A DNA stretch of 62,600 nucleotides from an uncultured Peptococcaceae bacterium (GCA_934229395.1 CAKQDL010000005.1:1-62600), one strand, 5' to 3'; counted from the stretch's first letter, positions 15,995-24,485 are shown. Notes: generated by a model from the letters alone, not told the origin. Translations and numbers: made by a program.

Positions 15995-16678
15995 TTATCC
16001 GTAAATGCGGCAGGCTGCATATTTTGAAAAGGCCGAGGTGTGGGCGCGTGGCAGCTGCACCAGATCACGGATGACTGATGGCAAAAATTCATCCCATTTG
16101 ACCTCGAGAATCACTGGCGCATCGCCAGCCGGAATCATGATGCAGTCGGGGTTCAAAAAATCGGTGCCCGTGAGGCCCGTGCGCAAATTGTAATCGAGTG
16201 TCACACGCACATTGCCCACCTCATACACAAAAGGCACGCGCTCGTAATCCACGATGGTTTTTGGCATAAGGCCTTGAATGTTCATCTTATAGCAAAGCTC
16301 GCGCACCAAGGGCTTTTCGCTATAGGCCAAGGAGGCAATATCCCTTTGGACAATTTGCTGCGCCTCCTCTAGGAAAATCACTTCCTGCTGCTTGTTACAT
16401 AAGCCATTGATTTTGCTCTTTTTTTCGAGCATGATAAACGAAAGGTCGTCGTTGTAGTAGCGCAGTCTAAATTTTTCGCGACGGTTAACGCCGTAAAGCT
16501 TTTCACGCAGGGCCTTGTCCTCTAAATTGTCAAAGTAAAGGCTACGGATTTTGTAAAAACCCTCTGTGGCGTGCTTGTCGCGGTGCATGATGGTTTCCAG
16601 CTGGCTGCGCAGGCCAAACATATCCGCATAGGTGATTTCATGCTTCCATTCGTGGCGGAATTTCATATCATCACTCAT
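15995..16678 (-). CDS. VTC-domain polyphosphate polymerase family protein
   Basis: This 227-residue protein is a single VTC domain. It opens with FRHEWKHEI and has LYFDN, the basic strand REKFRLRYYN, LEKKSKINGLCNKQQ and ILEVKWDEFLP, which supply the basic tunnel and acidic metal residues of the yeast Vtc4 fold. Family members polymerise polyphosphate from nucleoside triphosphates. The start is taken at the ATG at 16678, 8 bases after AGGAG; a GTG nine bases upstream overlaps that site. It heads the VTC-DUF4956-cotH operon and is cytoplasmic, with no membrane segment. Confidence 0.87.
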   Translation of the reverse strand: MSDDMKFRHEWKHEITYADMFGLRSQLETIMHRDKHATEGFYKIRSLYFDNLEDKALREKLYGVNRREKFRLRYYNDDLSFIMLEKKSKINGLCNKQQEVIFLEEAQQIVQRDIASLAYSEKPLVRELCYKMNIQGLMPKTIVDYERVPFVYEVGNVRVTLDYNLRTGLTGTDFLNPDCIMIPAGDAPVILEVKWDEFLPSVIRDLVQLPRAHTSAFSKYAACRIYG

Positions 16679-16894
16679 TCTATCCACTCCTTTCTGTATG
16701 TGCAGTGTACGGGCGCAGCCTTAAATTTATCTTAAATAAGCTTTTTCTTAACCTTTCCTTTACAAAAGTACATAAAGGCACATCTTAATCGGTTAAATTT
16801 CCCCTCTACAAATAGTATTTTGGTCTCTCTACTTCTTGCATCTGTTGTTTTTGAGTGCTATGCTTTTTTCAGACCAATTAAAGGAGATTAATTT

Positions 16895-18118
16895 ATGACC
16901 TACGATTTTACAACCCTCCTCGACCGTCAGGGCATAGACGCTGTTGCTTGGGATGCTGAGGGTGCCATCGGCTCTGGTATGCTTGGCGTGCGCGACGTGC
17001 AGGTACGCGATGGCTTTTCTATTATTCCAATGTGGGTGGCAGATATGAATTTTCCGGCTCTTCCGGCCATTCCTGAGGCGCTTGTGGGCCGTGCGCTGCA
17101 CGAGGCCTATGGCTATTTCTTCCCACAAGACAATTATTACAATGCCATCATCCGTTGGCACGAAACGAGAAACAACACCCAAGGCCTTACCAAAGACTGC
17201 ATTGGCTACGAAAACGGCGTTTTGGGCGGGCTTGTGTCTGCCATTCAAGCGATGGCAGCGCCAGGAGATAAGGTTTTGGTACACGCGCCTACCTATATTG
17301 GCTTTACCCACGCCCTTGAGGATATGGGCTACCACATTGTTTTGAGCCCTCTTGTGAAGGATGAGAACGGCGTTTGGCGCATGGATTATGCGGATATGGA
17401 GCAGCATCTTCGCGATGAGCACATCCACTCTGCTGTTTTTTGCTCGCCACACAACCCTACGGGTCGCGTTTGGGAGGCTTGGGAGCTTGAACAAGCCATG
17501 GATCTTTACCAAAAATACGACTGCTATGTGGTGAGCGACGAAATTTGGTCGGATCTCACCCTTTTTGACCACAAGCACATCCCTACCCAAATGGTGTCTG
17601 AGGATGCACGTATGCGCACGGTGGCCCTCTACGCACCAAGCAAAACCTTCAACCTCGCAGGCCTTATTGGCAGCTATCACGTTATTTATAATCCCCTCTT
17701 GCGCGACCGCGTGCGTGCCATTGGCGCCAAAACCTGCTACAACCATCAAAATGTGCTCTCTATGCACGCCCTCTTGGCTGCCTACAGCGACGATGGCCAA
17801 GAATGGGTGAACGAATTGCGCACGGTGCTAGGAAAAAATGTGAACTATGCCGTAGATTTTATCCGCACGCATTTTGCGGGCGTTGATGTGAGCAAGCCTG
17901 AAGGCACTTATATGCTCTTTTTGAATTGCAGCGCATGGTGCGCCTCCCACGCGACCACCATTGACGAGCTGGAAAAGCTTGGCATTTCCTACGGTGTGCT
18001 TTGGCAAGACGGCCGCGCCTTCCATGGCGAAAACTGCATCCGCATGAACCTTGCGCTCCCTTATGACAAGGTTGTGGAGGCCTTTGAACGTTTGCGCACC
18101 TACGTTTTTGTGGACTAA
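16895..18118 (+). CDS. patB: PatB/MalY-type PLP-dependent C-S beta-lyase (aminotransferase fold)
   Basis: This 407-residue fold-type I PLP enzyme has the N-terminal signature MWVADMNFPALPAI (46-59), substrate and cofactor contacts at SPHNPTGR (184-191), SDEIW (214-218), and the Schiff-base lysine K250 in APSKTFNLAG. The C-terminus keeps NCIRMNLALP with the carboxylate-binding Arg. MalY/PatB enzymes cleave cystathionine or cysteine conjugates to a thiol, pyruvate and ammonia. AAAGGAG precedes the start. Upstream, TTGGTCT (16820) and AGACCAA (16871) are complementary and could form a leader hairpin just before the ribosome site. It may be co-transcribed with the MFS gene 150 bases downstream. 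Confidence 0.88.
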   Translation: MTYDFTTLLDRQGIDAVAWDAEGAIGSGMLGVRDVQVRDGFSIIPMWVADMNFPALPAIPEALVGRALHEAYGYFFPQDNYYNAIIRWHETRNNTQGLTKDCIGYENGVLGGLVSAIQAMAAPGDKVLVHAPTYIGFTHALEDMGYHIVLSPLVKDENGVWRMDYADMEQHLRDEHIHSAVFCSPHNPTGRVWEAWELEQAMDLYQKYDCYVVSDEIWSDLTLFDHKHIPTQMVSEDARMRTVALYAPSKTFNLAGLIGSYHVIYNPLLRDRVRAIGAKTCYNHQNVLSMHALLAAYSDDGQEWVNELRTVLGKNVNYAVDFIRTHFAGVDVSKPEGTYMLFLNCSAWCASHATTIDELEKLGISYGVLWQDGRAFHGENCIRMNLALPYDKVVEAFERLRTYVFVD

Positions 18119-18268
18119 ATTCTTACAATAAAAGGATTTTACGCAAATTTTACCTTTCTTTTGCAACTTATATATGGTAATCACGCGCTTTTTCCTTTAA
18201 TATTAGAAGGTAACTTTGTTGATTAATCATATTGTTGAGGCCCCGCGCCCAAAGGAGATTCGCGCCTA

Positions 18269-19498
18269 ATGAGTTTAACCCGCAATGAAAAAAATTGGAT
18301 ATTTTATGATGTTGGCAATTCTGCCTTCACCATGCTCTTATCCACCATTATGCCCATATATTTCAACTACCTTGCTGAGCAGGCCTCTATTTCTAGCGTG
18401 GATTACCTCGCTTACTGGGGCTACGCTTCGTCGGTTGCGACCTTTTTGGTGGCCATTTTGGGGCCAATTTGTGGCACCCTCGCCGATACCCAAGGCTATA
18501 AAAAACGTATTTTCCTCTATTTTCTAACCGTTGGCCTTGTGGGCTGTGTGCTCCTGGGCTTTGTGCCTCACTGGCTCGGCTTTCTTTTGGTCTTAATCAT
18601 TACAAAGGTGGGCTATTCTGGCAGCCTCGTTATCTATGATGCCATGCTCACAGACGTGACCACCGAGCGCCGCATGGATATGGTGTCGTCCCACGGCTAT
18701 GCTTGGGGCTACATTGGAAGCTGCATTCCTTTTGTTCTATCCCTCGTTTTGGTTTTGGGCGGGCCCTCTGTTGGTATGTCCCTTTCCCTTTCAATGAAGC
18801 TGGCCTTTGGCCTCACGGCGATTTGGTGGCTGACCTGCACCGTACCACTTTTAAAAACCTACGAGCAAAAGCATTTTGCTGCGCTACCAAAGCACGTGGT
18901 GCGCGACAGCTTCTCTCGTCTTTATCAAACGGCAAAGCAAATAGGCAAACAAAAGAAAATATTTATTTTTCTTTTGTCCTTCTTCTGCTACATTGACGGT
19001 GTTTATACCATCATTGGCATGGCCACCGCCTACGGCACGGCCCTGGGCCTTGATTCCACTGGCCTTCTTTTGGCCCTGCTTGTGACCCAAATTGTGGCCT
19101 TTCCTTTTGCCATTCTCTTTGGCCGCTTGGCCCAAAAATACGATACAGCACGCCTTATTACTGTTTGTATCGTGGCCTATTTTGGCATCGCCGTTTTTGC
19201 TATTTTCTTGCACACCCAGCTTCAATTTTGGATTTTGGCTGTGCTTGTAGGGATGTTCCAAGGCGGTATCCAAGCCCTTTCCCGCTCCTATTTTGCCAAA
19301 ATCATTCCTGCTGAAGCCTCTGGCGAATATTTTGGCATTATGGATATTTGCGGCAAGAGTGCCACCTTTGTAGGCACCACCTTGGTTGGTGTGGTGTCGC
19401 AGCTTACCGGCAGCATCAACCTTGGCGTTGGCGTGATTGCCGCGCTCTTTCTCATTGGCCTAGCCCTCTTCCGCCTCTGCGAACGCACCGAACTTTAA
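18269..19498 (+). CDS. MFS transporter, UMF1 (Atg22-like) family
   Basis: This 409-residue protein has about 12 predicted membrane segments. It starts with the UMF1/Atg22 hallmark NWIFYDVGNSAFTML and has the cytoplasmic loop SRLYQTAKQIGKQKKIFIFLL in the middle, as usual for the family (yeast Atg22 exports amino acids from the vacuole). Late helices carry GGIQALSRSYFAKIIPAEASGEYFG, a conserved MFS-family segment. The substrate is unknown; the upstream PatB-like enzyme might suggest an amino-acid-derived compound, but that is weak inference. AAAGGAG lies 11 bases before the ATG. A strong terminator follows. Confidence 0.87.
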   Translation: MSLTRNEKNWIFYDVGNSAFTMLLSTIMPIYFNYLAEQASISSVDYLAYWGYASSVATFLVAILGPICGTLADTQGYKKRIFLYFLTVGLVGCVLLGFVPHWLGFLLVLIITKVGYSGSLVIYDAMLTDVTTERRMDMVSSHGYAWGYIGSCIPFVLSLVLVLGGPSVGMSLSLSMKLAFGLTAIWWLTCTVPLLKTYEQKHFAALPKHVVRDSFSRLYQTAKQIGKQKKIFIFLLSFFCYIDGVYTIIGMATAYGTALGLDSTGLLLALLVTQIVAFPFAILFGRLAQKYDTARLITVCIVAYFGIAVFAIFLHTQLQFWILAVLVGMFQGGIQALSRSYFAKIIPAEASGEYFGIMDICGKSATFVGTTLVGVVSQLTGSINLGVGVIAALFLIGLALFRLCERTEL

Positions 19499-19506
19499 TA
19501 ACGCAA

Positions 19507-19545
19507 AAGAGCTTTCTCACCGTCATCACAATGAGAAAGCTCTTA
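19507..19545. terminator. bidirectional rho-independent terminator
   Basis: AAGAGCTTTCTCA / TGAGAAAGCTCTT with a 12-base loop, between the convergent MFS and nuclease genes. Confidence 0.85.
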
Positions 19546-19548
19546 TTT

Positions 19549-20547
19549 TTATGGTTTGCAAACGCCGCAAGGGCTGTAGCCTTGGTTAACGAGGTCATCG
19601 CGGCTTGCTGTGACCTGTTGAGGATTTTTCATTTGGCTCACGTAGCGGCAGCTTGGTGAGTGGAACTTGCCGTTGTTGGTATTGATGATGTAGGTTTGGG
19701 CTTCGGCTGGCGCTTGGGTGGTTGTTTGCTCTTGGCTTGCCGCACCTTGGCTGCCGTTTTCGGACCAGCTTTCGCCGGTGGCGTAGTCAATGCCAATGCC
19801 TGGCTGCACGTTGTAGGCATACACACAGTAACTGATGCCTTCGCCACCATCCTCTACGCTGTAGCCCTCCATAAGAACGCCTGAGGCCAAAAGATTATTG
19901 CCTTCGAATATTGGTGTGACGCGATAGAGTACGTGGTTGCCTGTTTCCTTGATGTAGTCGGCCACCATGTTTTCAAAAGGCAGCATCCCTTCGATGTTGA
20001 GGTAGCGGGTACCTGTGATGAGGTTTTGCTTGTTGGCGTCCTCGCCTGTGAGCTGGTGACCAATGAGGTGGCAACGGTTGTAGAGGTACTTGCCGTCGAC
20101 GTTGTCGTACTTTATCGTCTGCCAGCCCGTCGGCTTGACCTGGCCAATGCTGCCACGTTCCTCGGTTGGCATCATGCCTTGGTTAATGCAGGCCATGGCC
20201 ACACCGCAACGGCCCAAGTAATCGAGGCTCGCGTAGGATTCGTAGGCTTGGGTGGTCGCCTCATCTTGGATAAAATAGGGTACGTTGTTATTGACTGCTG
20301 TGTAGGCACTGCCGCTATAAGGTGCCACCATGCTCAAAGAAAATCCTGCAGTGCTCTCTGGCAAATTGCTTTCTTCGGCACGCGTGTTTTCCTCAGCAGA
20401 AAGCGTTTCATCTTGCGCTGATACGCTTTCCTCCTGCTTGCTTGGCGCTGGTGTTTCGCTGTTGCTTGAACCAGACGAGCAGCCTGCCAAGGTGCTCAAA
20501 GAAAGCATCATTGCCAAAAGGAGCGCTGTTATTTTTTTATTTTTCAC
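19549..20547 (-). CDS. lipoprotein DNA/RNA non-specific endonuclease
   Basis: This 332-residue protein starts at a GTG overlapping the upstream stop (GTGA). It has a lipoprotein signal ending LSTLAGC (Cys23), a Ser/Glu-rich linker, then a ββα-Me nuclease domain (about 100-245) with YNRCHLIGHQL, where the His acts as general base, and QNLITGTRYLN with the metal-binding Asn. This group resembles DNA-entry nucleases. The last 45 residues form a separate small module (YIINTNNGKFHSPSCRY ... CGVC) with paired cysteines, like the zinc-binding unit often seen at the end of such nucleases. It is probably anchored outside the cell and degrades nucleic acid. It is translationally coupled to the small gene at 20544. 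Confidence 0.85.
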   Translation of the reverse strand: MKNKKITALLLAMMLSLSTLAGCSSGSSNSETPAPSKQEESVSAQDETLSAEENTRAEESNLPESTAGFSLSMVAPYSGSAYTAVNNNVPYFIQDEATTQAYESYASLDYLGRCGVAMACINQGMMPTEERGSIGQVKPTGWQTIKYDNVDGKYLYNRCHLIGHQLTGEDANKQNLITGTRYLNIEGMLPFENMVADYIKETGNHVLYRVTPIFEGNNLLASGVLMEGYSVEDGGEGISYCVYAYNVQPGIGIDYATGESWSENGSQGAASQEQTTTQAPAEAQTYIINTNNGKFHSPSCRYVSQMKNPQQVTASRDDLVNQGYSPCGVCKP

Positions 20548-20939
20548 CGTTTGTATTCCTCCCTTGTAATTTTTTCGTGGCTGTGGCCAACGAAGTCTTC
20601 GCTGGATATTTTTTCCCAGCCTGTGGATAAATCTATGCCTAGGGCCTTATCTTGGGGATAATGGCGGTTCCACTTGTAGAGCACAAGCTCGGTGATATTT
20701 TTTGGCACGTCTTCTCTTTCTATAAAACAAACGCCCTCCTCTGGCGCACACTCAAGATAATCCTCTCGGGCCACGATTTTATCAAAGCCTTCAAAGAGCA
20801 TTGCAGAATATGGGCTCATATAAATTTCCTGGCCCTCTGCGCGCTTTATGATGTCGCTTATCACAAGAGCATCACGGCTTTGGCGGCGGTGGTTGAAGCA
20901 CATGCCAAGATTTTCGTCCACACATACAATGGCTTTCAT
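20544..20939 (-). CDS. small conserved protein of unknown function
   Basis: This 131-residue protein reads from ATG 20939 with AGGAGAG upstream. It has the shape of a compact cytoplasmic domain: MKAIVCVDENLGMCFNHRRQSRD at the N-terminus and HSHEKITREEYKR at the C-terminus are features I associate with a clostridial family that databases often label ribonuclease Z. However, I see no metallo-beta-lactamase motif (HxHxDH), so that label is not supported. It overlaps the nuclease lipoprotein gene by 4 bases, suggesting co-expression. Confidence 0.75.
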   Translation of the reverse strand: MKAIVCVDENLGMCFNHRRQSRDALVISDIIKRAEGQEIYMSPYSAMLFEGFDKIVAREDYLECAPEEGVCFIEREDVPKNITELVLYKWNRHYPQDKALGIDLSTGWEKISSEDFVGHSHEKITREEYKR

Positions 20940-21052
20940 TTTTCTCTCTCCTTCGCGTGTTTTGTCCATTATAACATATTTAAACTCCGCAATAAAAAGT
21001 GTATTCCCTTTACAAACGATGAGATTTAATTTTGCGACTTTTTTTATCGCCC

Positions 21053-21082
21053 TTGACTTTCGTTTTATAATAGCCGTATACT
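21053..21082 (+). promoter_or_regulatory. probable glnA promoter
   Basis: TTGACT (21053-21058), 18-base spacer, TATACT (21077-21082). A TATAAT at 21066-21071 lacks a matching -35 box. Either choice gives a short leader that starts just before the hairpin at 21093. Confidence 0.5.
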
Positions 21083-21092
21083 TACATCAACC

Positions 21093-21137
21093 AAGAGCAA
21101 GGGTGTTCCTCGGGAAGGACATCGCTTGCTCTTTTTT
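21093..21137 (+). promoter_or_regulatory. leader terminator (attenuator) upstream of glnA
   Basis: AAGAGCAAG (21093-21101) pairs with CTTGCTCTT (21125-21133), extended inward by GGTGTTC/GGACATC, and is followed by a six-T run. It stands between promoter and glnA with no gene before it, so transcription must read through it. The ANTAR protein encoded downstream is a plausible antiterminator. I could not find the paired hexaloop stems typical of ANTAR targets. Confidence 0.65.
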
Positions 21138-21165
21138 ATTTACACAGGCAAAGGAGAAAAAAATC

Positions 21166-22497
21166 ATGAGCAAATATACCAAAGAAGACATCTTGAAGCT
21201 GGTCGAAGAACAGGACGTAGAATTTATCCGCATGCAGTTTACCGATGTGTTTGGCCAAACCAAGAACGTTGCTATCACTGCTAAGCAGCTTGAAAAGGCC
21301 ATGAACAATCAAATCACCATCGACGGTAGCTCCATCGAAGGCTTTACCCGCATTCATGAGTCTGACCAATATCTCCATCCAGATCTTGATACCTTCGTTA
21401 TTCTTCCTTGGCGCCCACAGCACGAAAAGGTGGCACGCTTCATCTGCGATGTATACAATCCAGATGGCTCCCCATTCGTTGGTGACCCACGCCACGTCTT
21501 GAAGAATGCTCTTGCAAAGGCTTATGAACTCGGCTACACCTTCAACGTTGGTCCAGAATGTGAATTTTTCCTCTTTGACACCGACGAAAAGGGTCGCCCA
21601 ACCACCAAGACCAACGACGAAGCCGGCTATTTTGACCTCGGCCCTCTAGACCACGGCGAAACCATCCGTCGCGAAGTTTGCATCGCTCTTGAAGCCATGG
21701 GCTTTGAAATTGAAGCCTCCCACCACGAAGTGGCCGCTGGTCAGCACGAAATTGACTTCAAATATGCCGATGCGCTCACAGCTGCCGACAACATCATGAC
21801 CTTTAAGCAAGCTGTAAAGGCCATTTCCCAACGCAGCGGTCTTCATGCCACCTTTATGCCAAAGCCAATTTTTGGTATCAACGGCAGCGGGATGCACACC
21901 AATATGTCCCTCTTTAAGGATGGCAAGAACGTCTTCTTTGATGAAACCGACGCGCGCAAGCTCTCCAAAGAAGCCTACAGCTTCATCGCAGGTCTTTTGG
22001 AACACGCCAAGTCCATCGTGGCTGTAACCAACCCACTTGTGAACTCCTACAAGCGTCTTGTACCTGGCTATGAAGCACCAGTTTACCTCGCTTGGTCTGC
22101 TTCCAACCGCTCTGCCCTCATCCGTATCCCTGCAGCCCGTGGCCAAAGCACCCGCGTTGAGCTCCGTTGCCCAGACCCATCCTGCAACCCTTACCTCGCC
22201 TTTGCTGTGTGCCTAGCAGCTGGTCTTGACGGGATTGAACGTGGTCTTGTGCCACCAGATGAAGTGACTGCAAACATCTTCTCTATGGACAAGCAAGAAC
22301 GCGAAGCCAACGGTATCGACAGCCTTCCTGGCACCCTCTTTGAAGCCCTCGAATTTATGAATGCCGACCCTATCGTAAAAGACACCCTTGGTGACCACGC
22401 TTATGGCAGCTTTGTCGAAGGCAAGACCCACGAATGGGATGAATACCGCACCCAAGTAAGTAGTTGGGAAATCGACAAGTACATGGTTATGTATTAA
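21166..22497 (+). CDS. glnA: type I glutamine synthetase
   Basis: This 443-residue GSI-alpha enzyme makes glutamine from glutamate, ammonia and ATP in a dodecamer. It starts at ATG 21166 after AAAGGAG. The signature residues are present: DGSSIEGF (N-terminal), VGPECEFFLF with the metal-ligand glutamate, the ATP-binding KPIFGINGSGMHTN, the glutamate-site NRSALIRIPAARG, and RVELRCPDPSCNPYLAF. The length and the lack of an adenylylation-loop insert fit the Firmicute alpha type. An attenuator-like leader precedes it and an ANTAR regulator gene follows 18 bases later, pointing to control by antitermination. Confidence 0.97.
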   Translation: MSKYTKEDILKLVEEQDVEFIRMQFTDVFGQTKNVAITAKQLEKAMNNQITIDGSSIEGFTRIHESDQYLHPDLDTFVILPWRPQHEKVARFICDVYNPDGSPFVGDPRHVLKNALAKAYELGYTFNVGPECEFFLFDTDEKGRPTTKTNDEAGYFDLGPLDHGETIRREVCIALEAMGFEIEASHHEVAAGQHEIDFKYADALTAADNIMTFKQAVKAISQRSGLHATFMPKPIFGINGSGMHTNMSLFKDGKNVFFDETDARKLSKEAYSFIAGLLEHAKSIVAVTNPLVNSYKRLVPGYEAPVYLAWSASNRSALIRIPAARGQSTRVELRCPDPSCNPYLAFAVCLAAGLDGIERGLVPPDEVTANIFSMDKQEREANGIDSLPGTLFEALEFMNADPIVKDTLGDHAYGSFVEGKTHEWDEYRTQVSSWEIDKYMVMY

Positions 22498-22515
22498 TAC
22501 AAAGGAGGATTCACA

Positions 22516-23061
22516 ATGATTCGCACCGTTTTGGCCCTAGGTTCTAGCAGCCTCGATAATACAGTGACAGAAGCTCTAACCAAGCGCGGCATTCAAGTGC
22601 GTTATCGTTGTGATTCCGGTGCAGAAATCATTCGCGCCGTAAAAACCATGGGCGGCGGCGTGATCATCTGTCCCTTTAAGCTGAGCGATATGACGGCCAA
22701 TGATCTCGGACGCACCCTTGTGAACGAGGCCTACATCCTCGTCTTGGCCAAGGGGACAGAGCTTTCTCTCGTTACTGCTGATAATCTTTTCAAGTTTTCT
22801 GTACCAATACGCCTAAGTGAGCTCATGGGCGCTGTAACAATGCTCTTGCAAATGGACACCATGCGTCAAAACGAAAGCATTCCAAAGCGCTCAGAAACTG
22901 CTCAAAACCAAATCGATGAAGCCAAGTCCCTGATTATGCAGCACTACAACATGACAGAGCCAGAGGCCCATCGTTATCTCCAAAAGGCCAGCATGAAAAA
23001 CGGTGCACGTATGTCTGATACTGCATTCTTTGTCATCCAGAAGCTCACTGGAAAACTTTAA
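22516..23061 (+). CDS. ANTAR-domain antiterminator with degenerate receiver
   Basis: This 181-residue protein has an N-terminal receiver-like domain (1-115) and a C-terminal ANTAR RNA-binding domain (about 125-178; EAKSLIMQHYNMTEPEAHRYL then MKNGARMSD). ANTAR proteins bind paired hexaloop stems and prevent leader termination. The phosphoacceptor Asp of the receiver is replaced: the strand reads VIICPFKL with Cys52, so it is a pseudo-receiver not controlled by ordinary phosphorylation. It lies 18 bases after glnA, as in clostridial glnA-nitR pairs, and probably regulates glnA via the leader at 21093-21137. Confidence 0.88.
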   Translation: MIRTVLALGSSSLDNTVTEALTKRGIQVRYRCDSGAEIIRAVKTMGGGVIICPFKLSDMTANDLGRTLVNEAYILVLAKGTELSLVTADNLFKFSVPIRLSELMGAVTMLLQMDTMRQNESIPKRSETAQNQIDEAKSLIMQHYNMTEPEAHRYLQKASMKNGARMSDTAFFVIQKLTGKL

Positions 23062-23100
23062 CGCTCCCCGGCTATCCCTTTTTGCTGGTCTCCCCTTCTA

Positions 23101-23166
23101 GCATGCACACCCTCCATTCGTGCATGCAAAAGGCTCAAGTGTTCCCGACACTTGAGCCTTTTTTGT
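23101..23166. terminator. two adjacent hairpins, the second a bidirectional terminator
   Basis: GCATGCAC/GTGCATGC (23101-23127) is followed at once by AAAAGGCTCAAGTGT/ACACTTGAGCCTTTT (23128-23162) with a T run. They separate the convergent ANTAR and pRiA4b ORF-3 family genes. Confidence 0.8.
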
Positions 23167-23172
23167 GTGCTT

Positions 23173-24321
23173 TTATAATATACGTTCTGGTTTGCTGCGT
23201 CTTGCGGACCAACCCATTTCCTTGGCCATGGCCTTATAGTAAGCTGCTTCGTCTTCGTCCTCATCGTGGATATTGATAAGGGCTTCAATGTATTCGTCCA
23301 TGCCGCCGTTGTCGATGACGCTTAGGCCATCGGCTGCCACACAGAGTGGACGGCCGCCTTCTAGGGCACGCTTATTGTAGCCAGTGGCTTCAAAATCCGC
23401 CTTGGTTTGGTAGCAATCTGTTACGGTAATCGTTACCGCCCAGCCAGCGCCAAAATCATATTCGTAACGCATCTTTTTGAGAATTGGCTTGGTTGGCGGC
23501 ATCATATACATGGCTTTTTCGGCAATATCGCCAAAAATCACCTCGTTGTCGGCATACCATTTTTCGTAATCTTGTGCTTCTTCCGGCATAAGCATCACAT
23601 CATAGAGTGGCAAACGTTCCAAAAGGGTGGTAAATGCCATATCCATGCCTATGCTTGCAGTCATTTCCGCCACCGTCACATCCTCAATAGGTGCCGTGCG
23701 CTTTATAAAGGAGGCGTTGGCCGTTTTATCGCCTGTTTCCTTGCGCAGACGTTCGGTTTCCTCGTTCCATTCGTAAAAGGAGCGGCGCACCTTTACCACC
23801 GGCAACTCTTGCACCATTTCATTGGCCCATCGTTGACACTGGCCGTAGAACTCGCTCACGCCACCATAAGTAAATGGCGCAGTGTATTTTTCTTGGAGCC
23901 AATCGCGCAACTTATCGTGGAACTCGTCAAAATCATCGTCGTAGTAGAGATCTTCCACATCGTCTAGTGGGAAACGGAAATACAGCCCGCAAAGCTCCAC
24001 CCACTCAAGGAAGTTGTCCTCCTCGACCATTTTCACAGCGTCCTCTGGATAAGGCGTAAAGGCATGAAGGTGACTGTTGGTCCAACCAAAAAGGCGATTG
24101 ATCATAAAATGCATGGCGTGAAGGGTCATGTTACCCGGAATGACCACGTCACGACTGAGCCACTCTTCCACCTTGCCATATTTTTTGAGAATGTTCATAT
24201 CCTCCTCACTCAGAAAGGTACACTCTCGGTCTAGCTCAAGGTGTAGTTTTATAGCGTAAGGAAATGGGTGCGCACCCAAAAGCTGCTTGTCGCGCTCGCG
24301 TGTAACATCAAATTCAATCAT
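23173..24321 (-). CDS. plasmid pRiA4b ORF-3 family protein (IS1096 passenger TnpR-like)
   Basis: This 382-residue protein starts at ATG 24321 with AGGAAA upstream. It shows the ORF-3-like pattern: an early strand IKLHLELDRE, then VVIPGNMTLHAMHFMINRLFGWTNSHLHAF, and later YEYDFGAGWAVTITV with the conserved YDFG..W motif. The central part (about 120-240) is an acidic, Tyr/Asp-rich insert (YYDDDFDEFHDKL) that smaller homologues lack. Despite the name, these proteins are not transposases and their function is unknown. No transposase lies nearby, but the IS3-like palindrome at 24411 is 90 bases upstream. Confidence 0.8.
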   Translation of the reverse strand: MIEFDVTRERDKQLLGAHPFPYAIKLHLELDRECTFLSEEDMNILKKYGKVEEWLSRDVVIPGNMTLHAMHFMINRLFGWTNSHLHAFTPYPEDAVKMVEEDNFLEWVELCGLYFRFPLDDVEDLYYDDDFDEFHDKLRDWLQEKYTAPFTYGGVSEFYGQCQRWANEMVQELPVVKVRRSFYEWNEETERLRKETGDKTANASFIKRTAPIEDVTVAEMTASIGMDMAFTTLLERLPLYDVMLMPEEAQDYEKWYADNEVIFGDIAEKAMYMMPPTKPILKKMRYEYDFGAGWAVTITVTDCYQTKADFEATGYNKRALEGGRPLCVAADGLSVIDNGGMDEYIEALINIHDEDEDEAAYYKAMAKEMGWSARRSKPERIL

Positions 24322-24410
24322 CGTTTTTCCTCTTTTCTTTGTTAAAAGCTTTATTATATTGTAGCAGACCCGTGCCTCGCCGCCAATAAAAAAACGCTCG
24401 AGCAAAAAAG

Positions 24411-24465
24411 TGAGCCGACCCCCAATCGCTAGATTTTTAGGTCTAACGTTTGGGGGTCAGCTCAA
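24411..24465. repeat. large palindrome, relative of 13010-13054; probable thiD terminator
   Basis: TGAGCCGACCCCCAATCGCTAGA pairs imperfectly with TCTAACGTTTGGGGGTCAGCTCA (23-base arms, 9-base loop). On the minus strand it is followed by a T run (CACTTTTTTGC), 21 bases beyond the thiD stop. It shares GACCCCCAA and CGTTAGA with the 13.0 kb palindrome. Confidence 0.65.
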
Positions 24466-24485
24466 TTTCTGCTGAGCGTGAGGTG

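Noticed and set aside
16829..17800. 323-residue minus-strand frame
   Set aside because: Antisense to patB, which has full PLP motifs and an excellent ribosome site.
21060..21140. Canonical ANTAR dual-hexaloop target
   Set aside because: Only one hairpin is present; no stem with a six-base loop with A at position 1 and G at position 4.
23173..24321. Transposase or resolvase suggested by the TnpR-like family name
   Set aside because: No catalytic motif of a recombinase; the family name is historic.
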